From Streptococcus sp. k-402 (GTDB lineage: Bacteria; Bacillota; Bacilli; Lactobacillales; Streptococcaceae): a DNA stretch of 64,000 bases. A program made the position numbers and the translations under genes. The stretch is from the NCBI RefSeq assembly GCF_013277515.1, contig NZ_VMNB01000002.1, positions 1 through 64,000 of the forward strand, given 5' to 3'. A model generated the notes under the pieces. The model made no database searches and was not told the origin of the DNA. It was given only the letters and a program-made list of their open reading frames with translations. Shown piece after piece: positions 58,601 to 64,000 of the stretch (position 1 is the stretch's first letter; the number at the start of each line of letters is the position of its first letter).

Positions 58601-59471
58601 AGATGGCAAAGAAACAGATTTACTTCCACCTAAAGATGGAACTAAACCTTCGGAACAAATTCCAGGATACAATGTTGTTAGAACTGAAATTGATGAAAAA
58701 GGAAATACAAAACACATCTACGAAAAAGTAAGTACCTTCTTCAAAGACAAAGAAGGTAAGGAAATTCCAAACTATCCAAGTGAACCAGGCACAGTCGATA
58801 AGAAAGATATTCCAGAATACCGCTTCGTAGAGACTAAGAAATTACCAAATGGTGATACAGAACACATCTACGAAAAAGTAAGTACCTTCTTCAAAGACAA
58901 AGAAGGGAAGGAAATTCCTAACTATCCAAGTGAACCGGGAACAGTCGATAAGAAAGACATTCCAGGCTACCGCTTCGTAGAGACTAAGAAACTGTCAAAT
59001 GGAGATACTGTTCATGTTTATGAAAAAGTAACACCACCAGCTCCAACACCTTCACCTGTTCCTCAACCAAATCCAAGTAAGCAAAATACAACTACTTGGA
59101 CTGATGAGAATGGAAATCCATTGAAACCAACTGAGCCAGGTTCTAAAGAACCGGGAACAATTCCAGGTTACGAATATGTGAAGACTGTCACAGATTCAAA
59201 TGGAAATATCAGACATATCTTCCGCAAAGTTGAGATGCCAACTCCAACACCGGTTGAACCGACTCAACCAGCACAACCGGTAGAGCCAGCAACTCCAGCA
59301 ATACCTGAACAGCCAGCTAAACCTCAAATGCCAGCAACACCTAAATATGTTGATGGTCAAAAAGAATTACCAAATACTGGTACAGAAGCTAACGCTAGTC
59401 TTGCAGCACTTGGACTTCTTGGAGTATTGAGTGGATTTGGACTTCTTGCTCGCAAGAAGAAAGAAGACTAA
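52674..59471 (+). CDS. Giant LPXTG-anchored adhesin with CshA-type fibril repeats (paralogue 2)
   Basis: ATG 52674 has AAAGGAGG upstream, as in paralogue 1; 2265 aa. The YSIRK-type signal peptide is nearly identical to paralogue 1. A helical N-terminal region (about 100-300; SKINRSKVPASTIANAEKVL) differs. The GWIGWQD domain set follows, then fibril repeats of about 90-130 residues (about 1129-1990; TYTPTV..V.P motifs), two 50-residue repeats (2020-2119), a Pro-rich wall segment and LPNTG (2232-2236) with KKKED. No coiled coil is inserted, unlike paralogue 1. Likely a sortase-anchored adhesin or fibril; ligand unknown. Single-gene unit with its own terminator. Confidence 0.93.
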   Translation: MKRGQQDFRTERYLRYGIRKYSFGAASVAIAAGLMFLGAGAVSATEVEGVNETSSTTTPTPTIGDEGANQGANSSKPTTYDAAPVLTRGTSEETASSQASDENTEAAATESSTETVADKTILKDTISDLELGLSKINRSKVPASTIANAEKVLADAKAILAKGNASQSEVNTVAKASRSQVSIIASMPKVLGVTPAESENKEKATTAASTATEVEKPVDASLAEEKTAEDAKAELATVQEDLVSYLPQAEKLATDPVVIEKAKASLQLITSSLEDANITIPELEKRVQEAKRVRNSLVNLVTGSSSGSRDSRNGQEMKEGSQLLTASDYISTPNPNGDGTYTIKASSPTKENHTGKDIYQFNATAAKNGDLSTYDIVGDITSLEAVVYSSQRSGTDTNPGNAGGGVNNKGRMDYPLTKEQEEALAEEAVLWKGKKRIDGSTISGGNNDIYKANGGFEYLATHIYHYAYEQGQDRVYIDKIKERFDLTDAAKEAGWTISKVAPENLPSGLTYNAATDTIEGKIVVSNIADGVYDTRTYVTYTNTKTNASVRAFYRNLRGGWIGWQDTTPPTIESNNTVHKGTVGEEIAPVDIHYKDESGSRVTTASGNVSYTLANGTDISIRHSYGNGTSGISGNISTKGSTVDTAIPGLTYKPNAGTTPITENGKTVGYDGKGLISGTPTKAGVYHVTAYAKDYNLTDRARNYSWNYDTQEGRGELTFVIAPKVTVKNIATYDSTVPVEISDGATYAEITTPDGSKTILKNKAGKWVVQEGTTNTAVSAGDEVGTVGNEFSLSVKPEATAAAGVSKISVYAKTENVTANLMRTKVELNSATNGTKYTANLNPKSGRYELADSDATVRTELNDGNDNYTITKREVSTRAQTDGSMKFDLYEYTRTYNNMDKVTAVNSVDLTETVYNKEDTANTATGNGMYITVQYDKNSEEWSASDKSTVKAHKTGDDTWEIETSSGYTGTVKGIMAENTSTSTIINSKPTATSNSYESTLNTTVNLIDRPAAATGAKVSVSDAEDNKLALSNAGDAFKESHKTKVTSITVKDPDGNTVFAETTSGDAANYPAETSLKLTKVGVYSVTVNAVDSNTNLVDGTEVGDTTAGTDHGVNTSTTTTTYTITVKAGIEGTPATTSDIQGAVQKGTPSFNFDDAEKTKISSTTNGTKVYSLESTDATDNTGATVGTYAINEDTGEVTFTPNPTFVGTPNPAKVTLTVTVAGVDPLTSTAAYTPTVIGVRPEGTKVSSTDIQGQVQTGKPTFTPGSAEVNGARKTVPLKADSYKLLNSAGTEVADGATTPAYAAADNGTVKAGDEIGTFGIDKSTGLVTFTPTNKAYVGAVKPVQVVVSDNNGTQPEDDKRGEYTPNIVGVTPTASEASTTGIQGAVQKSEVVLNAKDENVNTLNFSKGSETVNGTEKSVDLNEATLTLVGADGEGKVSVAGQGTYSIVKEDGKSYVQFTPVATYTGNVTPVTVKIADANGTEVTTTYTPKIVGVKPSAESSKTNGIQGETQTSSIVYNLVNKDENALNFVKGTAIINSESKSIELDKTSVKLVGAENGTVNGDGSVTVANQGTYKLVKDSTGANAVTFTPLATFTGKAHPVTVSITDTNGTEATTTYTPTVNPVKASAEPATSTGTQGSTQSGTPIYTAPEAGTGVTVTPSYTLDNDSTTKTVDGVGTYTIDTTGKVTFVPVASYVSSDANKTSVGVKVTYRLETADQSQATITSETTYTPTVNPVTSAGNDVATTNIQGHTQKSTDEGKALTYTISDTSHITARTYALEGADNDGKVVVENVGTYTVDDKGQVTFVPVPSYVGTPTPVTVVESAVLISDDKTTAIITTKSMYTPTVTDVTPTGASSATEGARGTIQTSPVVFDTPDQDNTTVNFNKGDEEVELDKSTLTLVDKTGKEVKEVVVPGEGTYVLKDGVVEFTPEKDFVGKTSGVTVQVKDVNGKVVSETYTPTVRPDTRYVVIEKDGKETDLLPPKDGTKPSEQIPGYNVVRTEIDEKGNTKHIYEKVSTFFKDKEGKEIPNYPSEPGTVDKKDIPEYRFVETKKLPNGDTEHIYEKVSTFFKDKEGKEIPNYPSEPGTVDKKDIPGYRFVETKKLSNGDTVHVYEKVTPPAPTPSPVPQPNPSKQNTTTWTDENGNPLKPTEPGSKEPGTIPGYEYVKTVTDSNGNIRHIFRKVEMPTPTPVEPTQPAQPVEPATPAIPEQPAKPQMPATPKYVDGQKELPNTGTEANASLAALGLLGVLSGFGLLARKKKED
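58731..59030 (+). repeat. Two tandem 150-bp coding repeats
   Basis: 58731-58880 and 58881-59030 encode 50-residue units (STFFKDKEGKEIPNYPSEPG...) nearly identical to units 1 and 5 of the seven-copy array in paralogue 1. Confidence 0.95.
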
Positions 59472-59489
59472 AAACTCATAGTTTTTGAG

Positions 59490-59516
59490 AAGATGATTCG
59501 TCATCTTCTTTTTTTA
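59490..59516 (+). terminator. Terminator of adhesin gene 2
   Basis: GAAGATGA (59490-59497), TTCG loop, TCATCTTC (59502-59509), then seven T. Confidence 0.95.
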
Positions 59517-59531
59517 TTTCGGTGTTTTTAC

Positions 59532-59634
59532 TTGCGTAAAAAATTTTTTTCTAGTATAATGGTTTATTGTGAGCGAACCTCACTTACCCCTTGCAAAGTC
59601 TTGGGGTCATTAGACCAAAAGGAGGAACATATCA
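59532..59634 (+). promoter_or_regulatory. Promoter and structured leader of rpsF-ssb-rpsR
   Basis: -35 TTGCGT (59532-59537), 17-bp spacer, -10 TATAAT (59555-59560). The leader of about 70 nt contains CCCCTTGCAAAGTCTTGGGG, a stem-loop, and AAAGGAGG before rpsF. A ribosomal-protein autoregulatory leader (S6:S18 binding) would be expected here, but I cannot match the published motif with certainty. Confidence 0.55.
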
Positions 59635-59925
59635 ATGGCTAAATACGAAATTCTTTATATCATTCGTCCAAACATTGAAGAAGAAGCTAAAAACGCTTTG
59701 GTAGCACGTTTTGACTCTATTTTGACTGACAACGGTGCAACTGTTGTTGAATCAAAAACTTGGGAAAAACGTCGTCTTGCATACGAAATTCAAGATTTCC
59801 GTGAAGGACTTTACCACATCGTTAACGTTGAAGCAAACGACGATGCAGCTCTTAAAGAGTTTGACCGTCTTTCAAAAATCAACGCTGACATTCTTCGTCA
59901 CATGATCGTCAAAATTGACGCGTAA
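59635..59925 (+). CDS. rpsF: 30S ribosomal protein S6
   Basis: 96 aa, [20 protein letters not shown], with [20 protein letters not shown] typical of S6. Forms a complex with S18 on the platform of the 30S subunit. Heads the conserved rpsF-ssb-rpsR operon; ssb follows after 11 bases. Confidence 0.98.
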   Translation: MAKYEILYIIRPNIEEEAKNALVARFDSILTDNGATVVESKTWEKRRLAYEIQDFREGLYHIVNVEANDDAALKEFDRLSKINADILRHMIVKIDA

Positions 59926-59936
59926 GAAGGTAAACT

Positions 59937-60407
59937 ATGATTAACAATGTTGTACTTGTGGGGCGTATGACACGTGACGCTGAGTTGCGTTATACCCCAT
60001 CAAATGTAGCAGTTGCGACTTTTACTCTTGCAGTAAACCGTACATTTAAGAGTCAAAATGGCGAACGTGAGGCTGATTTTATCAATGTCGTTATGTGGCG
60101 TCAACAGGCTGAAAACCTTGCTAACTGGGCTAAAAAAGGCTCACTTATCGGGGTGACAGGTCGTATCCAGACTCGTAGTTACGATAACCAGCAAGGACAA
60201 CGTGTCTACGTGACAGAGGTCGTGGCTGAGAATTTCCAAATGTTGGAAAGCCGTAGTGTGCGTGAAGGTCATACAGGTGGAGCTTACTCTGCCCCAACTG
60301 CAAACTATTCAGCACCTACAAATTCAGTACCAGACTTTTCACGTGATGAAAATCCATTTGGAGCAACAAATCCATTGGATATTTCAGATGATGATTTACC
60401 ATTCTAA
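59937..60407 (+). CDS. ssb: Single-stranded DNA-binding protein
   Basis: 156 aa. N-terminal OB fold ([40 protein letters not shown]), a low-complexity linker and the acidic protein-interaction tip DISDDDLPF. It protects ssDNA in replication and repair and recruits partners through its tip. In operon between rpsF and rpsR, as in most Firmicutes. Confidence 0.98.
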   Translation: MINNVVLVGRMTRDAELRYTPSNVAVATFTLAVNRTFKSQNGEREADFINVVMWRQQAENLANWAKKGSLIGVTGRIQTRSYDNQQGQRVYVTEVVAENFQMLESRSVREGHTGGAYSAPTANYSAPTNSVPDFSRDENPFGATNPLDISDDDLPF

Positions 60408-60438
60408 TGGACAACTAAAATTATAAAGGAGAAAAAAC

Positions 60439-60678
60439 ATGGCTCAACAACGTCGTGGCGGATTCAAACGCCGTAAAAAAGTTGATTACATCGCAGCAAA
60501 CAAAATTGAATATGTTGATTACAAAGATACTGAGCTTCTTAGCCGTTTCGTTTCAGAACGTGGGAAAATCCTTCCTCGTCGTGTAACAGGAACTTCAGCT
60601 AAAAACCAACGTAAAGTAACAACAGCTATCAAACGTGCTCGCGTAATGGCTTTGATGCCTTTCGTAAACGAAGATTAA
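60439..60678 (+). CDS. rpsR: 30S ribosomal protein S18
   Basis: 79 aa, with [20 protein letters not shown] and [20 protein letters not shown]. Partner of S6 in the 30S platform. Shine-Dalgarno AAAGGAG. Ends the operon at a terminator. Confidence 0.98.
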   Translation: MAQQRRGGFKRRKKVDYIAANKIEYVDYKDTELLSRFVSERGKILPRRVTGTSAKNQRKVTTAIKRARVMALMPFVNED

Positions 60679-60681
60679 AGA

Positions 60682-60707
60682 AAAGACCCGGGTGGGTCTT
60701 TTTTTCA
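60682..60707 (+). terminator. Terminator of rpsF-ssb-rpsR
   Basis: AAAGACCC (60682-60689), short loop, GGGTCTTT (60694-60701), then T residues. Confidence 0.95.
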
Positions 60708-60777
60708 CGAGATAGTTTTTTTCTGACCTTGGCGTGCTATAATAGTAATAGAAAGAGTAAAGGTGGGTAAGTCAAAG

Positions 60778-61281
60778 ATGAATTGTACGATTAGAAATAT
60801 GATTAAGTCTGATATTGAATCCTTATCTCACGGCTTTATGAATCAAGGTTGGCCTGGTAGAGAGGAAATTTTGGCTAGATATTTTCTGGAACAGGAAAGT
60901 GGGGAGAGAGAAGTCTTAGTTGCAGAGATTGATGGTGCTGTAGCGGGCTACGTTACCATTTTGCCCTCTGCTAAACATGGTCCTTTTGCAGAAGTCTATC
61001 CAGAATTATCAGATTTTAATGTGTTTGAGCCTTTTCGAAATCAAGGGATTGGGAGTCAACTGCTAGAAGAAGCAGAAAATCGAGTTAAGTTTTTTTCAGA
61101 CAAAGTGACGTTGGGTGTAGGTTTGCACTCAGGCTATGGACCTGCCCAGAGATTGTACATCAAACGAGGCTATATTCCAGATGGTTCAGGCGTTTGGTAT
61201 CGAAATCAACCCTTGGAAATGAATGCTACTATTCAAAATAATGATGATTTAGTTCTGTACTTATCCAAGAAGTTCGAATAA
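60778..61281 (+). CDS. GNAT family N-acetyltransferase
   Basis: 167 aa from ATG 60778 (MNCTIRNMIKSDIESLSHGF); AAAGGTGGG lies about 10 bases upstream, and GTG 60763 falls inside that site. Acetyl-CoA motif A FRNQGIGSQLLEEAENR and motif B with GPAQRLYIKRGYIPDG. Substrate unknown. A -10 TATAAT near 60739 gives it a separate promoter. Confidence 0.88.
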   Translation: MNCTIRNMIKSDIESLSHGFMNQGWPGREEILARYFLEQESGEREVLVAEIDGAVAGYVTILPSAKHGPFAEVYPELSDFNVFEPFRNQGIGSQLLEEAENRVKFFSDKVTLGVGLHSGYGPAQRLYIKRGYIPDGSGVWYRNQPLEMNATIQNNDDLVLYLSKKFE

Positions 61282-61363
61282 GAGATAGCGAATTTCTGTG
61301 AAAATAGGGGATTTCTCTACTTTATGGTATAATGGAAAGAGTTAGATTGAAAGAGGTAGTGAG

Positions 61364-62764
61364 ATGGATGCCAAATTAAGATATAAGGCAAAGAAGATCA
61401 AGATTGTCTTTTTTGATATTGATGATACATTGCGGAATTCCAAGACAGGTTTTATTCCGGCTTCAATCCCAGCTGTTTTTAAGCAATTACGTGAGAAAGG
61501 AATTTTGACAGGTATTGCTTCTGGACGAGGGATTTTTGGTGTCGTGTCAGAAATTCGTGAACTGAATCCTGACTTTTTTGTAACCTTAAATGGTGCCTAT
61601 ATCGAAGATAAAAAAGGTCAGGTTATTTATCAACATCAGATTGAGAAGTCAGATGTTGAGGAGTATATCTCTTGGGTCAAGCAAGAGGAAATAGAGTATG
61701 GCTTGGTTGGGAGTCATGATGCCAAGTTGTCGACTCGCACCGATATGATGAGTGAAGCGATTAATCCAATTTACCCCGATTTAGATGTAGATCCTAATTT
61801 TCATGAAAAAGAAGACATCTATCAGATGTGGACTTTTGAAGATAAGGGAGATGACTTGCACTTGCCTGACAGTCTCTCAGACAAACTTCGCATGGTTCGT
61901 TGGCATGAGCATTCGTCTGATATTGTGCCAATTTCAGGCTCCAAAGCGACGGGTGTGGAAAAGGTTGTGGAACACCTTGGTTTGAAACCAGAGAACGTCA
62001 TGGTTTTTGGAGATGGGCTCAACGACTTGGAACTCTTTGATTATGCTGGAATCAGCGTTGCCATGGGAATTTCTCATGATAACATCAAAGAAAAAGCAGA
62101 TTATATTACAAAAACATTAGAAGAAGATGGCATTTTTGATGCCTTAGAAGGATTTGGTATGGTAGAAAAAGAATTGCATTTCCCACAAGTAGACATTGAA
62201 ACAGTAGAAGGTCCTATCGCGACTATTAAGACCAATCACGGAGACTTGCGTATCAAGCTTTTCCCTGAACATGCTCCTAAAACAGTGGCTAACTTTGTAG
62301 CTCTTTCAAAAGATGGTTACTATGATGGTGTCATTTTCCATCGTATTATCAAGGACTTTATGATTCAAGGTGGAGACCCAACTGGAACTGGTATGGGTGG
62401 CGAGTCCATCTACGGCGAATCATTTGAGGATGAATTCTCAGAAGAGCTTTACAATATCCGTGGTGCTCTTTCCATGGCAAATGCTGGTCCAAATACCAAC
62501 GGCAGCCAGTTCTTTATCGTGCAAAATCAACACCTGCCTTATTCTAAAAAAGAAATTGCTCGTGGTGGTTGGCCAGAACCGATTGCGGAAATCTATGCCA
62601 ATCAAGGTGGAACTCCTCACCTAGATCGCCGTCACACGGTTTTTGGTCAGCTAGCTGATGAAGCTTCTTACGCTGTCTTGGATGCCATTGCTGCTGTTGA
62701 GACAGGGGCTATGGACAAGCCAGTTGAAGATGTCGTGATTGAAACAATTGAAATCGAGGACTAA
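61364..62764 (+). CDS. HAD-superfamily phosphatase fused to cyclophilin peptidyl-prolyl isomerase
   Basis: 466 aa. Residues about 10-268 are a Cof-type HAD domain: FFDIDDTLRNS (nucleophile Asp), SGSKATGVEKV (Lys) and FGDGLNDLELFDYAG (acidic motif). Residues about 280-466 are a cyclophilin: FHRIIKDFMIQGGDPTGTG, SMANAGPNTNGSQFFI and the Trp/His binding-pocket region (HLDRRHTVFGQL). One uninterrupted frame with a short linker. This fusion is typical of streptococci. The phosphatase may act on a sugar phosphate or flavin; the isomerase folds proteins. cvfD starts 1 base after the stop. Confidence 0.93.
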   Translation: MDAKLRYKAKKIKIVFFDIDDTLRNSKTGFIPASIPAVFKQLREKGILTGIASGRGIFGVVSEIRELNPDFFVTLNGAYIEDKKGQVIYQHQIEKSDVEEYISWVKQEEIEYGLVGSHDAKLSTRTDMMSEAINPIYPDLDVDPNFHEKEDIYQMWTFEDKGDDLHLPDSLSDKLRMVRWHEHSSDIVPISGSKATGVEKVVEHLGLKPENVMVFGDGLNDLELFDYAGISVAMGISHDNIKEKADYITKTLEEDGIFDALEGFGMVEKELHFPQVDIETVEGPIATIKTNHGDLRIKLFPEHAPKTVANFVALSKDGYYDGVIFHRIIKDFMIQGGDPTGTGMGGESIYGESFEDEFSEELYNIRGALSMANAGPNTNGSQFFIVQNQHLPYSKKEIARGGWPEPIAEIYANQGGTPHLDRRHTVFGQLADEASYAVLDAIAAVETGAMDKPVEDVVIETIEIED

Positions 62765-62765
62765 G

Positions 62766-63125
62766 ATGAAAATCGGTGATAAGCTAAAGGGGCGTATTAC
62801 AGGGATTCAGCCCTACGGTGCCTTTGTTGAGCTAGAGACGGGTGATACGGGGCTGATTCACATTTCAGAGATTCGGACAGGCTTTATTGAAAATATCCAT
62901 GAAGCCTTGAAAGTCGATGAAGAGGTTCAGGTTCAGGTAGTAGATTTAGATGAATTTACAGGGAAAGCTAGTCTTTCTATCCGCACTTTGGAGGAAGAAA
63001 AGCACCAGTTTCCGAGACGGAGACGCTTTTCAAGCGACCGTTTTAACTACGGCTTTGCGCCTCTTAAACGAATGATGCCAATTTGGACTAGAGAAGCCTT
63101 GCACCATTTAAAAAAGAAGAAGTAG
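62766..63125 (+). CDS. cvfD: S1-domain RNA-binding regulator CvfD (YugI type)
   Basis: 119 aa from ATG 62766; the fit with the S1 domain start (MKIGDKLKGRITGIQPYGAFVEL) fixes this choice over a longer in-frame extension within the upstream gene. One S1 fold (residues 1-75) and a basic tail (RRRRF, LKKKK). Orthologues in pneumococcus act as post-transcriptional regulators of virulence and metal stress. Likely co-transcribed with the fusion gene. Confidence 0.9.
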   Translation: MKIGDKLKGRITGIQPYGAFVELETGDTGLIHISEIRTGFIENIHEALKVDEEVQVQVVDLDEFTGKASLSIRTLEEEKHQFPRRRRFSSDRFNYGFAPLKRMMPIWTREALHHLKKKK

Positions 63126-63143
63126 TTTAGAATTTTATATTTT

Positions 63144-63172
63144 TTGTAATGTTAATATAAATCTGCTATAAT
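63144..63172 (+). promoter_or_regulatory. Promoter of trmN6, leaderless layout
   Basis: -35 TTGTAA (63144-63149), 17-bp spacer, extended -10 TGCTATAAT (hexamer 63167-63172), then six bases (AGAACC) to ATG 63179. No Shine-Dalgarno. Confidence 0.65.
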
Positions 63173-63178
63173 AGAACC

Positions 63179-63928
63179 ATGGAAGAAGAACAATTATTAA
63201 AATCAGGGGAGCGCATTAACCAGCTCTTCTCAACAGATATCAAAATCATTCAAAATAGAGAGGTTTTTAGCTATTCGGTGGATAGTGTTCTCTTGTCACG
63301 TTTTCCACGTTTTCCTAAAAAGGGCTTGATAGTGGATTTCTGCGCTGGAAATGGAGCAGTGGGGCTATTTGCTAGCACTCGTACTCAGGCACAGATTTTG
63401 GCTGTTGAGATTCAGGAGCGTTTGGCGGATATGGCTGAGCGCTCTGTCCGTTTGAATGGCTTAGAGGAGCAGATGCAGGTCATCTGTGATGATTTGAAAA
63501 ATATGCCTGCTTACATCCAGGGAAGTAAGGTGGATATGATTTTGTGTAATCCGCCCTATTTCAAGGTGGATCCTCATTCCAACTTAAATGAGAGTGAACA
63601 TTATCTCTTGGCGCGCCATGAAATCACGACCAATTTGCAGGAAATCTGTCGTAGTGCCCAGAGTATTCTCAAGTCTAATGGTCGTTTGGCCATGGTTCAT
63701 CGTCCTGATCGACTTCTGGATATTTTGGATACGTTACAACGGCATAATCTAGCCCCTAAGCGCCTGCAGTTTGTTTATCCAAAGCGGGAAAAAGAAGCCA
63801 ATATGCTTTTGATTGAGGCTATCAAGGATGGCTCGACAAGTGGCTTTAAGGTCTTGCCACCTCTCATTGTTCACAATGATGATGGCTCTTATACGCCGGA
63901 ACTCGAAGAGATTTATTATGGATTATAA
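63179..63928 (+). CDS. trmN6: tRNA1(Val) (adenine(37)-N6)-methyltransferase-like protein (YabB/TrmN6)
   Basis: 249 aa class I SAM methyltransferase. Motif [16 protein letters not shown], acidic [15 protein letters not shown], and motif IV NPPYF near residue 122, typical of N6-adenine enzymes. The N-terminal [21 protein letters not shown] matches the family start, supporting ATG 63179. Assignment to tRNA1(Val) A37 comes from the family. The GIY-YIG gene overlaps its last 11 bases, as in many Firmicutes. Confidence 0.9.
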   Translation: MEEEQLLKSGERINQLFSTDIKIIQNREVFSYSVDSVLLSRFPRFPKKGLIVDFCAGNGAVGLFASTRTQAQILAVEIQERLADMAERSVRLNGLEEQMQVICDDLKNMPAYIQGSKVDMILCNPPYFKVDPHSNLNESEHYLLARHEITTNLQEICRSAQSILKSNGRLAMVHRPDRLLDILDTLQRHNLAPKRLQFVYPKREKEANMLLIEAIKDGSTSGFKVLPPLIVHNDDGSYTPELEEIYYGL

Positions 63929-64000
63929 GGCTTATATGTATGTGCTGGAGTGCCGTGACGGATCCTACTATACAGGCTATACGACTGATGTGAAGAGACG
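63918..64000 (+). CDS. GIY-YIG nuclease superfamily protein (YazA/UPF0213), 3' end outside window
   Basis: Only the first 27 codons are present: [20 protein letters not shown] followed by YTTDVKR. The Y(M/V)YVL...YTGYT pair is the GIY-YIG core. UPF0213 proteins are small (about 90-100 aa) and usually sit next to the trmN6-like gene. ATG 63918 overlaps trmN6 by 11 bases, so the two are coupled. Confidence 0.88.
   Translation, partial: MDYKAYMYVLECRDGSYYTGYTTDVKR

Noticed and set aside
1-64000. tRNA or rRNA genes
   Set aside because: No tRNA cloverleaf-like or rRNA sequence was recognised on either strand by reading; none is claimed.

Overview
The window looks like a chromosomal segment of a mitis-group Streptococcus (S. 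mitis/S. oralis type, close to the pneumococcus). The evidence is a LytC-type choline-binding lysozyme beside tpiA, BOX and RUP intergenic repeats, a YSIRK/LPXTG surface-protein style, an M26 zinc metalloprotease, and a gene order that I recall from the pneumococcal core genome (apt-metA-dnaD-tpiA-lytC-dpr-folA-clpX ... rpsF-ssb-rpsR). The species call is an inference from content; no search was run.

Layout. 1-5.6 kb: the 3' part of a cell-wall M26 metalloprotease gene, a pseudogene with two in-frame stops, and a truncated IS1167/ISL3-type insertion sequence. 5.7-14.1 kb: a giant LPXTG adhesin (2701 aa) with CshA-type fibril repeats. 14.5-26.9 kb: a dense housekeeping block on the + strand (methyltransferase, apt, metA, dnaD, tpiA, lytC, dpr, folA, clpX, engB, ridA, rapZ-yvcK-whiA). 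27-28.3 kb: a small accessory island on the - strand (a membrane protein and a secreted orphan protein under one promoter) next to a MITE-like element and a candidate small RNA. 28.3-46.2 kb: ferredoxin-NADP reductase, the c-di-AMP/peptidoglycan operon cdaA-cdaR-glmM, degV, a tandem array of structured repeats, dapB-cca-ABC-F, the divergent pair mntE/mgtA with a Mn riboswitch, a glutathione transferase whose end lies in a BOX element, a deformylase-like protein, two membrane proteins and yaaA. 46.3-52.1 kb: flavin reductase, MFS transporter, TseB/YpmB-like protein, aminotransferase, VOC protein and asnS. 52.2-59.5 kb: a second giant LPXTG adhesin (2265 aa), paralogous to the first. 59.5-64 kb: rpsF-ssb-rpsR, a GNAT acetyltransferase, a HAD-cyclophilin fusion, cvfD, trmN6 and the start of a GIY-YIG gene.

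How parts work together. mntE and mgtA face away from each other over a Mn-sensing yybP-ykoY riboswitch, a metal-export locus. cdaA-cdaR-glmM links c-di-AMP signalling with amino-sugar supply for the wall, and lytC, dapB, yvcK and the two adhesins also serve the envelope. metA carries a MET-box-like operator.

Most interesting signals. (1) Three ~107-bp units at ~112-bp spacing, each able to form a long hairpin, between degV and dapB. (2) The two adhesin genes share a promoter and 5' leader in which a hairpin contains a G homopolymer of different length (7 versus 10), a candidate slippage switch. (3) Three genes have a promoter with exactly 6 nt between the -10 box and the start codon, which predicts leaderless mRNAs; one of these promoters has a decayed duplicate about 1.56 kb upstream. 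(4) A ~130-residue coiled coil interrupts one domain in only one of the two adhesins.
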